Assembly (NCBI GenBank): GCA_003246265.1
Contig: QKAU01000014.1
Coordinates: 27,699 to 91,698, forward strand
Origin: Kiritimatiellales bacterium
Lineage (GTDB): Bacteria > Verrucomicrobiota > Kiritimatiellia > Kiritimatiellales > Pontiellaceae
Reading direction: 5' to 3'
DNA length: 64,000 nucleotides
Shown here: positions 63,619 to 64,000 of the stretch, piece by piece
Layout of the letters: each line of letters begins with the position of its first letter
Position numbering within the stretch: position 1 is the first letter of the stretch
The notes under the pieces: generated by a model
What the model saw: the letters and a program-made list of their open reading frames with translations, nothing else
Databases searched by the model: none
Told to the model about the DNA's origin: nothing
Translations under genes and position numbers: made by a program

Positions 63619-64000
63619 TTATGCATCCCTCGCAAGGGATTCAAAAAGATCCCTCATTTTCGATGTCCATACTCTTTCGGAAAACCGCGCCAGAAATATC
63701 TGCCGTCCCGTAGTTCCCATTTTCCTTCGCATCTCCCGATTGCTGATCAACTGTTGCAGCTTTTGGGCAATTTGCTCAGGAGAACGCACCTCTACAAGCA
63801 ATCCATTTTCGCCATCGCTGACAACTCCGGGAATGCCTCTCCATTTTGTGCTTACAACTGGAAGTTCAAACTGCATAGCCTCGATATTGACCAGTCCAAA
63901 CGACTCTGACTCAAAATAGCTGGGAAAGCAGAAGACATCTGCTCTCGCGTAGGCATGCCACTTGGACTCACCATGGAGAACTCCAGGAAAACGAACAAAT
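63619..64000 (-). CDS. GT4-family glycosyltransferase, C-terminal part (cut by window end)
   Basis: Open to the window edge. The ORF track starts at an internal Met (63876), but the frame continues to 64000 as ...FVRFPGVLHGESKWHAYARADVFCF (partial). The E-x7-E region of retaining GT-B enzymes is clear in FESESFGLVNIEAM, followed by GIPGVVSDGENGLLVE. About 127 C-terminal residues are present. The missing N-lobe lies outside the window. Its stop abuts the SDR start, so the two are co-transcribed. Confidence 0.88.
   Translation of the reverse strand, partial: FVRFPGVLHGESKWHAYARADVFCFPSYFESESFGLVNIEAMQFELPVVSTKWRGIPGVVSDGENGLLVEVRSPEQIAQKLQQLISNREMRRKMGTTGRQIFLARFSERVWTSKMRDLFESLARDA

Noticed and set aside
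1-64000. CRISPR arrays, rRNA, tRNA, phage or transposase genes
   Set aside because: No regularly spaced direct repeats, no cloverleaf-like sequence noticed by eye and no integrase or transposase motifs in the ORFs. A tRNA scan was not possible.

Overview
The window is 64 kb of GC-rich, densely coding bacterial DNA. Three things together suggest a Kiritimatiellae-type member of the Verrucomicrobiota, probably marine or anaerobic. They are two secreted sulfatases beside many glycoside hydrolases, a sodium-pumping oxaloacetate decarboxylase with a tungsten-type aldehyde oxidoreductase, and secreted proteins ending in D-x-D-x-D-G linkers plus beta-rich tails. That assignment is inferred from gene content, not from a marker gene. 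I saw no rRNA, tRNA, CRISPR array or intact mobile element.

Region 1 (1-4.03 kb) has a class III ABC substrate-binding lipoprotein facing a minus-strand set of aldehyde:ferredoxin oxidoreductase, a MoaD/ThiS-like carrier and a ThiF/MoeB-like activating enzyme. The set looks like a tungsto-enzyme with cofactor-sulfur genes and perhaps its oxyanion supply.

Region 2 (4.5-30.4 kb, all minus strand) is a large polysaccharide-degradation locus. It holds GH29, GH98, a 1078-residue secreted multidomain protein, a NarL-type two-component system, sulfatase, GH117, GH43-like, GH86, a CBM-like protein, a second sulfatase, a second GH86, a LacI regulator and a sodium:solute symporter. GH117 with two GH86 enzymes and sulfatases points to sulfated red-algal galactan (agar or porphyran type). 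Five genes from GH86 to GH43 are joined by 4-bp overlaps or 1-bp gaps. No SusC/SusD pair is present, so uptake of small products through the symporter is inferred.

Region 3 (30.6-36.8 kb, plus strand) has two tandem GspE/PilB ATPases, a small membrane protein, a GspF protein, a CbiX-like chelatase and rpsU, with a clear promoter and terminator. Region 4 (36.8-40.4 kb, minus) encodes the oxaloacetate decarboxylase gamma, alpha and beta subunits, with a biotin-protein ligase gene divergent from them.

Region 5 (40.5-50.1 kb, mostly plus) is housekeeping: birA, a 3D-domain lipoprotein, rbfA-truB-ribF, purA, uppS-cdsA-rseP, a small membrane protein and a Gln-rich EF-hand protein.

Region 6 (50.2-64 kb, minus) is an exopolysaccharide or capsule cluster running off the window end. 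It has an O-antigen-ligase/TPR protein, a WbaP-type priming transferase, GDP-mannose 3,5-epimerase, a GT-C-like membrane protein, a fused double WecG/TagA transferase, GT9, GT2 with two in-frame insertions, GT61, a methyltransferase, an SDR epimerase/dehydratase and a partial GT4.
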